This document shows positions 42,140 to 51,332 of a DNA stretch of 64,000 bases, piece after piece (positions within the stretch are counted from its first letter, which is position 1; the number at the start of each line of letters is the position of its first letter). Made by a program: the position numbers and the translations under genes. The stretch is from positions 1 to 64,000 of the forward strand of contig NZ_JAFICC010000009.1 of the NCBI RefSeq assembly GCF_017833415.1, in the 5' to 3' direction. Source of the stretch: Flavobacterium sp. 1355. Lineage in GTDB: Bacteria; Bacteroidota; Bacteroidia; Flavobacteriales; Flavobacteriaceae. Below the pieces are notes generated by a model. It made no database searches and had not been told where the DNA came from. It was given only the letters and a program-made list of their open reading frames with translations.

Positions 42140-42140
42140 T

Positions 42141-42743
42141 TTACCAATTTGTTCTCCAGTCAATATCTTGTTTTACTACAATTGCAGGGTTGCCTGCGAT
42201 AATGGTTTTGCTTTCTAAAAAACTTTTTGTTACAACGCTTCCCAAGCCTATTAAATTTTCGCTTTCAATTGTAATTCCCGGTGCAAAACGACAGGCAGAT
42301 CCTATATAAACATCATTTTTAATTAAAATAGACAGATCTTTATTATTCAATTTGGTATGAATTGAGCCATGTGTCCAAAACTGGCTGTTTTTCCCGGCAA
42401 TCCATGTATTGTTTCCGATTTGAATGTTATTCCACAAATCAAAATGATGATTATTAATAATTCTGGAGTTTGTTCCTAACGAAAAATTTGCCCTTCCCTG
42501 AATTACATTTCCGGAATGAATTGAGGAATTTTCTCCAATTGAAAATTTATTGCAAACAATAACATTGTTACTGGCAATATGAACATTATTTCCAATATAA
42601 ACTTTATTACAGTTGATGATCGCTTTTCCAATTTTAACGTTTTTGCCTATGGTATAATTAAATAACTTTTTGAGCAGAACTATTTTAACTGAATTAACAG
42701 GTATGTGTTTGATTATCTTGAGAAGAACTGATCTTACTGTCAT
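42141..42743 (-). CDS. Left-handed beta-helix (hexapeptide) acetyltransferase-like protein
   Basis: This 200-residue protein is built mostly from hexapeptide repeats ([LIV]GxxxxI), for example IGKNVKIGKAI, IGENSSIHSG and IGNNTWIAG, and ends with GLGSVVTKSFLESKTIIAGNPA, the typical coil end of the LbH acetyltransferase family. It transfers an acetyl group from acetyl-CoA to a sugar hydroxyl or amino group. The usual catalytic His is not in its standard place, though HFDLWN and FWTHGS offer candidates. It lies 6 bp after wecB. Whether it acetylates a nucleotide sugar or the assembled glycan is unknown. Confidence 0.8.
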   Translation of the reverse strand: MTVRSVLLKIIKHIPVNSVKIVLLKKLFNYTIGKNVKIGKAIINCNKVYIGNNVHIASNNVIVCNKFSIGENSSIHSGNVIQGRANFSLGTNSRIINNHHFDLWNNIQIGNNTWIAGKNSQFWTHGSIHTKLNNKDLSILIKNDVYIGSACRFAPGITIESENLIGLGSVVTKSFLESKTIIAGNPAIVVKQDIDWRTNW

Positions 42744-42749
42744 ATAATC

Positions 42750-43856
42750 TTAGTTAAGATTTTTTAAAAAACTAATTATATTTTTTGATGCATTGCCGTT
42801 ACCATATGGATTTGATTTATTTTCAAAACCATCAAAATTCTCTAAAAGTTCTTGTATAACATTTATGATTTTATTTTTATCTGTCCCAACTAATTTTGAA
42901 AAACCTGCTGTTACACCTTCAGGCCTTTCTGAAGTATTTCTGGTTACTAAAACGGGCTTTCCTAAAGAAGGTGCTTCTTCCTGAATACCTCCTGAATCAG
43001 AAACAATTAAAAATGATTGTTGCATCAACCACACAAAAGCAGGATATGAAACCGGGCTAATGAGCTGAATGTTTTCTTTATCGGACAACATTTCATGTAC
43101 AATATCTTTCACATTCGGGTTTAAATGTACCGGATATACAATCGTAACATCTTTTCTGGCTGCTATTTTCAACAATGCTTCACAGAGGTTTTTCATTCCT
43201 GTTCCAAAGTTTTCCCTGCGATGTCCCGTTACTAATACAATCTTTTTATTTGTCGGAACTATGTTTTTTAATTCTTCTATTTCAGGGTGTACAAAATTTT
43301 CTTTTCCAATTTTAGTGATAGTCCAGAACAGCGCATCAATGACTGTATTTCCTGTTTGAATAATAGACAATTGAGAAATTCCTTCCTTTACTAAATTATT
43401 GCTTGCTTCGTTTGTAGGCGTAAAATGAATATCTGCTAATCTGCCTGTTAACTGTCGGTTGATTTCTTCAGGAAAAGGTGACTGTTTATTGTAGGTTCTT
43501 AGTCCTGCTTCAACATGTGCTACTCTAATACTCCGATGAAATGAGGCCAGGGCTACCATAGAAGAAGTCGTTGTATCTCCGTGTACAAAAACCAAATCGG
43601 GGTTAACCTCTAAAAGTACTTTATCCATTTTACTTAAAATGAGGGCACTCAAATTGTTTAGAGTCTGATTTGGCTGCATTAAATCTAAATCATAATCAGG
43701 TTTTATATCAAAAAATTCTAATACCTGATCCAGCATTTCGCGATGTTGTGCTGTAACACAAACCATAACTTCAAATTTATTTTCTTTGAGTTCGTGATAT
43801 AAGGGTGCCATTTTTATGGCTTCAGGGCGTGTTCCGAAACAAAGAAGAATTCTCAT
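42750..43856 (-). CDS. wecB: Non-hydrolysing UDP-N-acetylglucosamine 2-epimerase
   Basis: WecB interconverts UDP-GlcNAc and UDP-ManNAc. At 368 residues all family landmarks are present: LLCFGTRPEAIKMAPL, HGDTTTSSMVAL, RVAHVEAGLRTYNK, FPEEINRQL, VTGHRRENFG, SDSGGIQEEAPSLGKPVLV and the TSERPEGV loop. The partner dehydrogenase WecC is not in the window, so the ManNAc is probably used directly as a donor. The product differs from that of neuC (UDP-linked versus free sugar). It overlaps the downstream GT2 by 4 nt (ATGA). Confidence 0.95.
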   Translation of the reverse strand: MRILLCFGTRPEAIKMAPLYHELKENKFEVMVCVTAQHREMLDQVLEFFDIKPDYDLDLMQPNQTLNNLSALILSKMDKVLLEVNPDLVFVHGDTTTSSMVALASFHRSIRVAHVEAGLRTYNKQSPFPEEINRQLTGRLADIHFTPTNEASNNLVKEGISQLSIIQTGNTVIDALFWTITKIGKENFVHPEIEELKNIVPTNKKIVLVTGHRRENFGTGMKNLCEALLKIAARKDVTIVYPVHLNPNVKDIVHEMLSDKENIQLISPVSYPAFVWLMQQSFLIVSDSGGIQEEAPSLGKPVLVTRNTSERPEGVTAGFSKLVGTDKNKIINVIQELLENFDGFENKSNPYGNGNASKNIISFLKNLN

Positions 43857-44779
43857 TTTTTGATGTTTTTTTTCATTTTGTAAATTGGCAGGCGTAAAAA
43901 GTAAGAGCTATAATAGATTTGCCATTTTATTTTTTGTAATAAAGGCAAATTTAGAATTTTTAAAATCTGACTGAATAATTTATATTCTTTGTAATCTAAT
44001 GAAGTTGTAACAAAATAACGGATTAGAGAATTTGTGAGTAATTGCTTTTCCTTAAGATTTTTAATTACTAAAACTATAGCATCACAATGAGATTTTCTCC
44101 TGACAGGATTGTGTGTAAAAAATTCACCGGTATTCGATTTTAAATGTTTTCTTCCGTAGAATAAACATTTTTTTATAGAAATTCCTTTAATTCCTGCTGA
44201 TAATATTCTGGAATATAATTCCCATTCTTCTGCATACATTAAATGCTCTACGAAGCGATTGCCCGCAAAACATTCTTTTTTCCACATTACAGCACAGGAG
44301 TTAAATGGCAAATTATTGTTTAGCAATTTTTCTAAATCATTAACATCAATAAAGAATGATGAATATTCTTTTGAATAATCAAAATCATAATTAAATTCTC
44401 CTGTAAAAACTTCTCTTTCGTATCTGCAAAAAGATATTTCTGGTTTCTCTAATTCTTTTATACACAATTCCAGATTCTGGGGATGTACAATATCATCATC
44501 ATCAAAAAAAATAATATAATCACCTTTTGCCAGGTCTAATCCATAATTTCTGCATCCCGGCAAACCTTTTTGATAACTATCCGGCCTTTTTAAAAATGTA
44601 AAGCGTGAATCTTCAACCAAAACCGGAGCAATTACTTCACTGGTATTATCGGTTCCTACATCATCAATAATCAGGCATTCCCAATTTGAGAAAGTTTGTT
44701 TTTTAATTGATTCTAATGTTGCAACAATAAAGTGCGCCCTGTTGTAGGTCGCCATAATAATGGTTACTTTTGGCTGCAT
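43853..44779 (-). CDS. Glycosyltransferase family 2
   Basis: This GT-A transferase of 308 residues begins VTIIMATYNRAHFIVATLES, with CLIIDDVGTDNTSEV and the metal-binding site IIFFDDDDIVHP near residue 94, an acidic quartet slightly longer than usual. A CRNYGLDLAKGDY block precedes it, and the C-terminal half ends with a lysine-rich tail (IYKMKKNIKK). It is coupled to wecB by a 4-nt overlap and follows the 44780 GT2 gene directly with no gap. Specificity is unknown. Confidence 0.87.
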   Translation of the reverse strand: MQPKVTIIMATYNRAHFIVATLESIKKQTFSNWECLIIDDVGTDNTSEVIAPVLVEDSRFTFLKRPDSYQKGLPGCRNYGLDLAKGDYIIFFDDDDIVHPQNLELCIKELEKPEISFCRYEREVFTGEFNYDFDYSKEYSSFFIDVNDLEKLLNNNLPFNSCAVMWKKECFAGNRFVEHLMYAEEWELYSRILSAGIKGISIKKCLFYGRKHLKSNTGEFFTHNPVRRKSHCDAIVLVIKNLKEKQLLTNSLIRYFVTTSLDYKEYKLFSQILKILNLPLLQKIKWQIYYSSYFLRLPIYKMKKNIKK

Positions 44780-45793
44780 CTATTTAAAAAATGAATATTT
44801 AATTAGTGTCTTAAGAGCATTTTTATCTAATGCTTTTGCATAATTTTTTATAATAAAAGCAGATCTTGAGAAATTTCTTTTGGTATCTTTTTCATTTATC
44901 ATTACTTCTATTGTCTTTTTTAAGAACACTTTTTCTGTTAATAGCTTATTGGAGAAATTTTGGTTCTTCTTTATTTCTGCCTTTACCTCTTTAATTTTAT
45001 CATTATTCGCTACTAGCCAGTCAAATTCTATCTTTTCAAACCATAAAAATTTAGTTGAAAATTCTGCCATCTCAGAATAATTAATTTTGACAAAATTTTC
45101 CCAAAAACTAAGAAACATTGCCTTTAAATTCTTTTTCCAAAGAATGTTTTTTTCAGAATCAACTGTAATTTGGTTTGTCAGGCTTTCTTCATGTTTTCTG
45201 TAATTATACAGAGATCTGTTTATATGATTAAATTTGCTGTGCACTGCAGCCCGAAGCCAAAAATCGTAATCTTCGATAAGGAAATAATCTTCGTTATAGC
45301 CATTATTTCTCTCATACACTTCTTTTCTGTACATAAAACAGCAACTTATAACGTTCCCGAAGATTAGATTCTCGATACCGGGAAGCATTACTTCTCTAAT
45401 CTTTTGATCCTTATCATCTATCAAAGTAAAATTACTGTACACAACGTCTGCTTCTTCCTTGAGGAGATTATCTGATAAGATTTTTAAGGTATCTGGTTCA
45501 TAAAAATTATCATCACTGGTCCAGGTTATAAAATCACCTTTGCAGGCGTTATGTCCAATATTTAAACTTGCGGGTAATTTTTTATTTATTGGGTTACTTA
45601 TAATTTTTATCCTGCTATCTTTCTCAGCATATTGATTTGAAATGTTTAATGTATTATCGTTTGAATTATCATTTACAATAATTAATTCAATATTCTGATA
45701 CGTTTGGTTTAGTACACTTTCAATAGATTTTGATAGAAACTTTTCTCCATTAAAAACTGGTAAAACAACTGATATTAATAAATTGTTTTCCAT
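44780..45793 (-). CDS. Glycosyltransferase family 2
   Basis: This 337-residue GT-A protein opens LISVVLPVFNGEKFLSKSIES, with ELIIVNDNSNDNT and a TWTSDDNFYEP metal site (SDD) near residue 92. VEDYDFWLRAAVHSK supplies the ED(Y/F)xxxR block of the family. The C-terminal third is Lys- and Asn-rich with very AT-rich codons, suggesting recent acquisition. It sits directly next to the 43853 GT2 (adjacent bases, no gap) and the WbsX gene (2-bp gap). The donor sugar is unknown. Confidence 0.87.
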   Translation of the reverse strand: MENNLLISVVLPVFNGEKFLSKSIESVLNQTYQNIELIIVNDNSNDNTLNISNQYAEKDSRIKIISNPINKKLPASLNIGHNACKGDFITWTSDDNFYEPDTLKILSDNLLKEEADVVYSNFTLIDDKDQKIREVMLPGIENLIFGNVISCCFMYRKEVYERNNGYNEDYFLIEDYDFWLRAAVHSKFNHINRSLYNYRKHEESLTNQITVDSEKNILWKKNLKAMFLSFWENFVKINYSEMAEFSTKFLWFEKIEFDWLVANNDKIKEVKAEIKKNQNFSNKLLTEKVFLKKTIEVMINEKDTKRNFSRSAFIIKNYAKALDKNALKTLIKYSFFK

Positions 45794-45795
45794 TC

Positions 45796-46923
45796 TTAAT
45801 TCTTGTATAAATTATCTTTGACATTTTTTAATGCCTCTAACCATTTCAATCCAAATTTTACATCCGGTTCCAGATGATTTCCCTCTGCCCATTCGTTCCA
45901 CGATTTTATCATGACAAATTGAGGGTTTTTTGGATTTCTCAATAATTCAGTAACGGCTTTTTGCAAATGTTTCTTCCAGGATTCCGGGCTTGAATTGATA
46001 AAAATCAAAGACTTTTTTCCACTTCGGGCAGAATTGTCCCAATTAGGGAAAACGCATGGAATATATTTCTGATGCGGAAAAACAACATTTATACGGGAAA
46101 CTGCTTTACTGTAATCAATAATTACGGGTTTCAGTCTTTTACCGATTTGGCTAGTAAATCCAAAGGCTACTTTTATTTTTCTTTCGAGCCAGCCTAAGTA
46201 TCTTACATCAGCAAATAGAAACCCACTTTTATATCTCATTTTCTGAAATACTTCGTCTCCTACCTTTCCGTAAATATGATCATTTTTAAGAACATTTTCA
46301 GATGCTATTGTGGCTACAAAATAAATTCCGGCAAAACCGTTTGCAATTGCCAATTCATTAAAAACAGTTATAAATTCTTCTACATTTGGTATATCATCAA
46401 ACCTGTAAACATGAAACATAGGTTTGTTATCAATTTTGATATAACGCTCATCTTTGAAAAACGGCAACAAGTAATCAAAATAAATCTGATATCCTTCTTT
46501 TCCATTATAAGTTTGCTCAATGAGAACAGACGGATTATCAAGTCCGTGCCAGATTCCTTTCCAGGTTTCATTTGCCCAACAGAAACAATAAGGAAAATCA
46601 ATGTTTTTATTTTGAAGCATAGCTTCAGCAGGTTTTTCCAACAGCATTTTATTATCTCCAAACCAATATTGATAGTAAACAAAACCATCAAGACCATATT
46701 CTTTTGCCAATTTGGCTTGTTGTTCCTGAACTTCGGGTACTCTTAAGTCATAAAAACCTAAGTCTGCCGGCAGAATGGGCTGATAGTGACCTTTAAACAA
46801 GGGTGTTGCTTTAGTTACATTTGTCCATTCGGTAAAACCTTTTTCCCACCACAAATCATTTTCAGGAATTGGATGATATTGTGGCAGATAGTAGGCAAGA
46901 AATTTTATTCTGTTTTCGGGCAT
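45796..46923 (-). CDS. WbsX-type GH99-like protein
   Basis: The protein has 375 residues and starts IKFLAYYLPQYHPIPENDLW, then KGFTEWTNVTKATPLFKGHYQPILP and DLGFYDLRVPEVQEQQAKLA, the hallmark wording of WbsX proteins, which share a fold with GH99 endo-mannosidases. Later FVYYQYWFGDNKMLLEKP, CWANETWKG and SWNEWAEGNHLEPD complete the family. WbsX proteins are common in O-antigen clusters and are thought to act in glycan transfer or trimming; the biochemical role is not established. It lies between two GT2 genes. Confidence 0.88.
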   Translation of the reverse strand: MPENRIKFLAYYLPQYHPIPENDLWWEKGFTEWTNVTKATPLFKGHYQPILPADLGFYDLRVPEVQEQQAKLAKEYGLDGFVYYQYWFGDNKMLLEKPAEAMLQNKNIDFPYCFCWANETWKGIWHGLDNPSVLIEQTYNGKEGYQIYFDYLLPFFKDERYIKIDNKPMFHVYRFDDIPNVEEFITVFNELAIANGFAGIYFVATIASENVLKNDHIYGKVGDEVFQKMRYKSGFLFADVRYLGWLERKIKVAFGFTSQIGKRLKPVIIDYSKAVSRINVVFPHQKYIPCVFPNWDNSARSGKKSLIFINSSPESWKKHLQKAVTELLRNPKNPQFVMIKSWNEWAEGNHLEPDVKFGLKWLEALKNVKDNLYKN

Positions 46924-46952
46924 TTGGGGGCGTTATTAACGTTTTTAGCGAT

Positions 46953-47792
46953 TCATTCTTTGTATTTGCCAAATATTGTAAAACCAAAAAATCTTTTGCA
47001 GAAAAGATCAATTACAAATTTTTCACTTTTTAATTTAATTTCATTCTCTCTTTGCAAATTGATTTGCTGTTGTTCCATTTCTTTGAATGAACCATATTGT
47101 GCAACAAAAAAATCAGCATGTTTGACACTTAAATATTTTAGAATTTCAATCCCTTTTTGATGCTCAATTGACTTAAGCATTGATATTTTTTTTATTCTAT
47201 AATAAAAACCTATTTCATCTAATTGCTTGGCCTTTCCTCCATTTTTCAGGATTGCAATCCAAAACTCCCAATCTTCCCAACCATGTTTCATTGAAGTATC
47301 GTAGCCACCCACTTGTTCCCAATCTTTTTTTTTGAAAAAAGCAGAACAAAAAATTAAATTATTCCGGCTCAAATTAAAAAGAGAAAAAGGAGGTAAATCC
47401 CAAACACCGGTTTCATAACCAAACTTCTCTGCTTTACAATAAACAACTTTTAAAGATTGATCTTTTTCAAAAGTCTCAATTGCCAATTCAACATAATTTG
47501 GAGCTATTTTGTCATCTGCATCTAGCGGTAAAATGAATTCTCCGAGAGCCTGAGAAATTCCTAAATTTCTGGCACTGCTCAGCCCTCCATTTTGCTGAAA
47601 AGTATATTTAAAACGAGAATCTTTTTTACACCATTTTTGAGCAGCTTCTATTGTATTATCTGGACTTTCATCGTTTACAATAATACATTCCCAGCTTTTA
47701 AATGTTTGATTAAAAACAGATTCTAAGGCCTCGTCTAAATATTGAGCCTGATTGTAACAAGGAACTATTATGGAAACTGACGGATTGTTCAT
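46953..47792 (-). CDS. Glycosyltransferase family 2
   Basis: This is a compact GT2 of 279 residues. The N terminus SVSIIVPCYNQAQYLDEALES is followed by ECIIVNDESPDNT and the metal site ILPLDADDKIAP near residue 92, and a catalytic-base block HGWEDWEFWIAILKNGG near 170. A Gln-rich segment (EMEQQQINLQREN) near the C terminus may be a short coiled coil. It follows the 47801 GT2 by 8 bp. The sugar is unknown. Confidence 0.88.
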   Translation of the reverse strand: MNNPSVSIIVPCYNQAQYLDEALESVFNQTFKSWECIIVNDESPDNTIEAAQKWCKKDSRFKYTFQQNGGLSSARNLGISQALGEFILPLDADDKIAPNYVELAIETFEKDQSLKVVYCKAEKFGYETGVWDLPPFSLFNLSRNNLIFCSAFFKKKDWEQVGGYDTSMKHGWEDWEFWIAILKNGGKAKQLDEIGFYYRIKKISMLKSIEHQKGIEILKYLSVKHADFFVAQYGSFKEMEQQQINLQRENEIKLKSEKFVIDLFCKRFFGFTIFGKYKE

Positions 47793-47800
47793 TTTGAATT

Positions 47801-48739
47801 TTAAGCATTTAAAATCTTCATCAAAAGCCTTTTAGTAAGTTTTGTTGGAAACAAAAAATTGAAAAATAAATATATAAATGCATATTTTGACTTTGATAAA
47901 TACTGTGCATTTTTTTTTATCAATTGAGACAATTCCAGCTTTGTAAAAATATTTCTTTTATAGATAAGTCTAAATTTCAATTTCAATTCCTTTTGTATTT
48001 GCCTTTTATAATTAGGATAAAGTTGCAATAAATCAAAGAAAACATTTGGTACTTTATCCACAACCATTTTATCTGAAGAAGTAACAGAATTATTATGTAT
48101 TCTATATTTTGCTAAAACTCTATTTGATGAATAAAAAATGCAATTTGTCATTAGTAACTTTAGCCAGAGATGATAATCTTCGACATTTTGAATATCTAAT
48201 TTCTGTGAAAAACACTCAACATCGGTGACTTTTTCTTTCTTAACAAGAACAGTTAATATCGGGACTTTGTTTGTTTTTAAAAATAATTGCAATGATTTTG
48301 GGCCATGAAAAACAGAATCTGGAATATTCATTTTTTTAGAAATATCAAATACTTGATTGTCATTAAAAACATAAGAATCTGAAAAAACTAAATCAACATT
48401 TTTTTCTTCAATTTGTGTAATCTGCATTTTTAATTTTTCAGGTAACCATAAATCATCAGCATCCAAAAAAGCCAAATAAATCCCTTTTGATTTAGAAATC
48501 CCATAATTTCTGGCTTTCCCTTGTTTACCATTTTCCTGATAATGATAATTAATTCGTGAATCACTTTCTACTAATTGATTTACAATATTTGCCGTTTTAT
48601 CTGTTGATCCGTCATCAATTATAATTAATTCCCAATTTGTATATGTTTGCTTAATAACAGAATTCACTGCATCGCTGATATACAATTCTGCATTGTAAGC
48701 GGGCATTATTATACTTATTAGGGGATGTGAATTGAGCAT
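47801..48739 (-). CDS. Glycosyltransferase family 2
   Basis: This 312-residue GT-A protein begins LISIIMPAYNAELYISDAVNS, with ELIIIDDGSTDKTA and the metal site LAFLDADDLWLPEK near residue 92. QNVEDYHLWLKLL-type residues form the base block (about 178). A C-terminal hydrophobic region (YAFIYLFFNFLFP) near 285 may contact the membrane. A gap of 50 bp separates it from the upstream 48790 gene. The donor is unknown. Confidence 0.88.
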   Translation of the reverse strand: MLNSHPLISIIMPAYNAELYISDAVNSVIKQTYTNWELIIIDDGSTDKTANIVNQLVESDSRINYHYQENGKQGKARNYGISKSKGIYLAFLDADDLWLPEKLKMQITQIEEKNVDLVFSDSYVFNDNQVFDISKKMNIPDSVFHGPKSLQLFLKTNKVPILTVLVKKEKVTDVECFSQKLDIQNVEDYHLWLKLLMTNCIFYSSNRVLAKYRIHNNSVTSSDKMVVDKVPNVFFDLLQLYPNYKRQIQKELKLKFRLIYKRNIFTKLELSQLIKKNAQYLSKSKYAFIYLFFNFLFPTKLTKRLLMKILNA

Positions 48740-48789
48740 TCTGGTGGTTTAATTTTTTAAGACAGGAAAATATTTTTGTTCATAAAATA

Positions 48790-49953
48790 TTATTCTCTTT
48801 GAGATAATTGCAAATATAAGTTTTCCAAGTCCGAAATAAATCTATCAATATCTCTATTTGATAAAACGTCTTTAAATTGCATGTTTGATAATTCTTCGGC
48901 TTTATCCTTATTATTTAAAACTTGAGAAGTAAAATCGACAAATTGATTTAGGTTTTTAAAATGAGGATAAATAAAATTAAATGGATTTGTAGGTGCTGAA
49001 AAAAAGTCCCAACAAATAAGCGGAGTACCTGTCAGGCAAATATCAAAACCAGCAAAACCAGCAGGCGTACGATTATTATATCCCTGAAACCACGATAAAT
49101 TTAATCTTTCATTAATTGCTATTTTGGAAATATCTTCCTGATGGCCTCTGAAAAAAACTTTTTCTGATATACCCAGCCTGTCCAGATAATCTAACATTCC
49201 TTCCTCTTTAGGATTTCCGTTCCCAAAAATATGCAATTCAGTATTAGGATTAATATCTAACAAAAGCTGGAATGCATAAAAAAAAGGATCAAGCGGTTTA
49301 TTTTTATCTAATCTTGTAAAAATTCCTATCTTTTTTATTTCACCATAAGGATATTTCCATGTATTTTTATTTTTATCAATCTTAAGAGTTAAAGGAAAAT
49401 AGTTATGTTTAATGCTCTTAAATTCACTATATTCAAAAGCCACTTCTTCATTATAAAATCCTGATAGAAACTCATAAGGATAATCAAAATCATAATTATC
49501 ATATAAAGTTGGATCCTGAAATTTAGCACACATAGAATGAATTAAACTTTTCTTTTTGATTTCTGTTGTAACCTGATGAATAAAAGTGTATTCGCCCATC
49601 CAATGTATTACATCAAATTTGTCCAAATAGGAATATAGCGTTTTTTTATATTTGTCTTTAATAACTTTTTTAAACTTTTTTTTTGTTAGTTTATGAAATA
49701 TTCTTTCTAATAAACTAGTTTTGTTATTTTCGAGAAATTCATCAATATAAATTACATTTGTTCCGAGAGCTTCATGTTTATCTTCATAGTACCTACTGTC
49801 CCATTTTGCTGATATGTGATTTTTATTTTGTAAACATAAAATCGAAATTTTAAATTTATTCTTATTCAAAGCTAAATCTATTTCGTAAGCAAAACGCTCT
49901 GCCCCAGCTCTATGCAAAGCTCCAACAATAAATAACACAGTCGTTTTATTCAT
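48790..49953 (-). CDS. Glycosyltransferase family 4-like protein, atypical
   Basis: This 387-residue protein opens TVLFIVGALHRAGAERFAYEI, the AGAE loop of GT4 enzymes. The donor domain begins KIGIFTRLDKNKPLDPFFYAF and contains ELHIFGNGNPKEEGM and KVFFRGHQEDI. In place of the E-x7-E motif stands GYNNRTPAGFAGFDICLTGTPLIC, so the donor-binding Glu residues are absent; a variant mechanism or loss of activity is possible. It lies 56 bp downstream of the ABC ATPase gene, with AT-rich flanks. Confidence 0.75.
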   Translation of the reverse strand: MNKTTVLFIVGALHRAGAERFAYEIDLALNKNKFKISILCLQNKNHISAKWDSRYYEDKHEALGTNVIYIDEFLENNKTSLLERIFHKLTKKKFKKVIKDKYKKTLYSYLDKFDVIHWMGEYTFIHQVTTEIKKKSLIHSMCAKFQDPTLYDNYDFDYPYEFLSGFYNEEVAFEYSEFKSIKHNYFPLTLKIDKNKNTWKYPYGEIKKIGIFTRLDKNKPLDPFFYAFQLLLDINPNTELHIFGNGNPKEEGMLDYLDRLGISEKVFFRGHQEDISKIAINERLNLSWFQGYNNRTPAGFAGFDICLTGTPLICWDFFSAPTNPFNFIYPHFKNLNQFVDFTSQVLNNKDKAEELSNMQFKDVLSNRDIDRFISDLENLYLQLSQRE

Positions 49954-50009
49954 TTCTTAAGAAATTTGAATAGTTAAAACATCAGCTAAAATCAAAATTT
50001 TATTCATAA

Positions 50010-51278
50010 TTATTTAATCTTCCATTCTAACTGTGGTCTAATCACGCCATTTATTTTTCCAAGATATCCTGACTCTCTCTTAACATCTTTTACTTCAAAA
50101 GTTAAGAGTTCTTCATTACTGTATAGACTTCTCATTTCGTTTGTATAAAAATAGGCATGTATTTGATATAAGTCGTCGTTTAGTAAATTTGCCGGTATCT
50201 CACAACAAAGTTCTGTGACTCGATCAATTGCACAGTTGAATTTAGATCCTGAGCCAAAAGCAACATCACCTTTTATTGTACGTAAATCAAAGCCTACAGA
50301 AATTATATTATTAGTAGTTTTATTGACTATTTTTAAACGAAAATTAACAGAAGATGTAACATCAATAACATCATCCTTATCTAAAGAAGACCCATTCTCT
50401 ATTGCTGCGTACATTATTCGGATGCTTTCATTTCCTACGGCTTGTTGAATCGTATCAAAACTTATTTTTCTTTCAGAAAACGAGCTGCTTTGTAAGTAAT
50501 CAGTAATTACTTTTGTAGGATTTCCATCTCCGCAAATAGTTCCATTACTCATACTTATAACGCGCGTACAAAGTGTTTCTACGGCTGCCATATTATGACT
50601 TACAAACAATACTGTTCTGCCACCTTCACGGGAAATGTCCTGCATTTTTCCAATTGCTTTTTTCTGAAATTCAGCATCGCCAACTGCCAAAACTTCATCA
50701 ATTACTAATATTTCAGGTTCTAAAAACGCAGCTACAGCAAATGCTAAACGGACTGTCATTCCGCTACTATATCTTTTTACTGGTGTATCTATGTAACGTT
50801 CACAACCCGAAAACTGAATAATTTCATCAAGTTTTGAAGCGATTTCTTTTTTAGTCATTCCCAAAATAGCGCCATTAAGAAAAATATTTTCACGCCCGGT
50901 CATTTCGCTATGAAATCCTGTACCTACTTCAAGCAAAGAAGCTATTCTTCCTCGTGATTTGATACTTCCTGTAGTAGGGGCAGTTACTTTAGAAAGTATT
51001 TTCAATAGTGTAGATTTACCTGCACCATTTTTACCAATAATACCTAGAACCTCGCCTCTTTCAACTTCAAAATTAATATCCTGTAAAGCCCATACATATT
51101 GAGAACTTCCCTTAGTAGCGCGATCATTTATATCACCTATTTTTAAATACGGATTTTCTTTACCACGAATTTCATGCCACCATCTGTTTAAATCATGGCT
51201 CAATGTGCCAGTTCCAACTTCTCCCAAACGATATTGTTTAGAAATATTTTCGGCCTTTAAAATGATATCTTTTTCCAA
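50010..51278 (-). CDS. Polysaccharide ABC exporter ATPase (Wzt-like)
   Basis: This ATP-binding subunit drives export of a completed, lipid-linked glycan. The ATPase domain (about 1-250) shows Walker A GIIGKNGAGKSTLL, signature KRYSSGMTVRLAFA, Walker B EILVIDEVLAVGD and H-loop FVSHNMAAV, the wording of the Wzt/TagH group. A C-terminal beta domain (about 270-422, SVNFRLKIVNKTTNN and VGFDLRTIKGD) corresponds to the Wzt carbohydrate-binding module that recognises a terminal sugar modification. It lies 54 bp after the permease gene. Confidence 0.93.
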   Translation of the reverse strand: MEKDIILKAENISKQYRLGEVGTGTLSHDLNRWWHEIRGKENPYLKIGDINDRATKGSSQYVWALQDINFEVERGEVLGIIGKNGAGKSTLLKILSKVTAPTTGSIKSRGRIASLLEVGTGFHSEMTGRENIFLNGAILGMTKKEIASKLDEIIQFSGCERYIDTPVKRYSSGMTVRLAFAVAAFLEPEILVIDEVLAVGDAEFQKKAIGKMQDISREGGRTVLFVSHNMAAVETLCTRVISMSNGTICGDGNPTKVITDYLQSSSFSERKISFDTIQQAVGNESIRIMYAAIENGSSLDKDDVIDVTSSVNFRLKIVNKTTNNIISVGFDLRTIKGDVAFGSGSKFNCAIDRVTELCCEIPANLLNDDLYQIHAYFYTNEMRSLYSNEELLTFEVKDVKRESGYLGKINGVIRPQLEWKIK

Positions 51279-51332
51279 TTATAAATTGTAATTATAAATT
51301 CTGTATTATTTTGTTTGTCTGAATGCCTTAAC

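Noticed and set aside
46276..46746. 156-residue plus-strand ORF inside the WbsX-type gene
   Set aside because: Antisense shadow; the minus-strand reading contains clear WbsX motifs.
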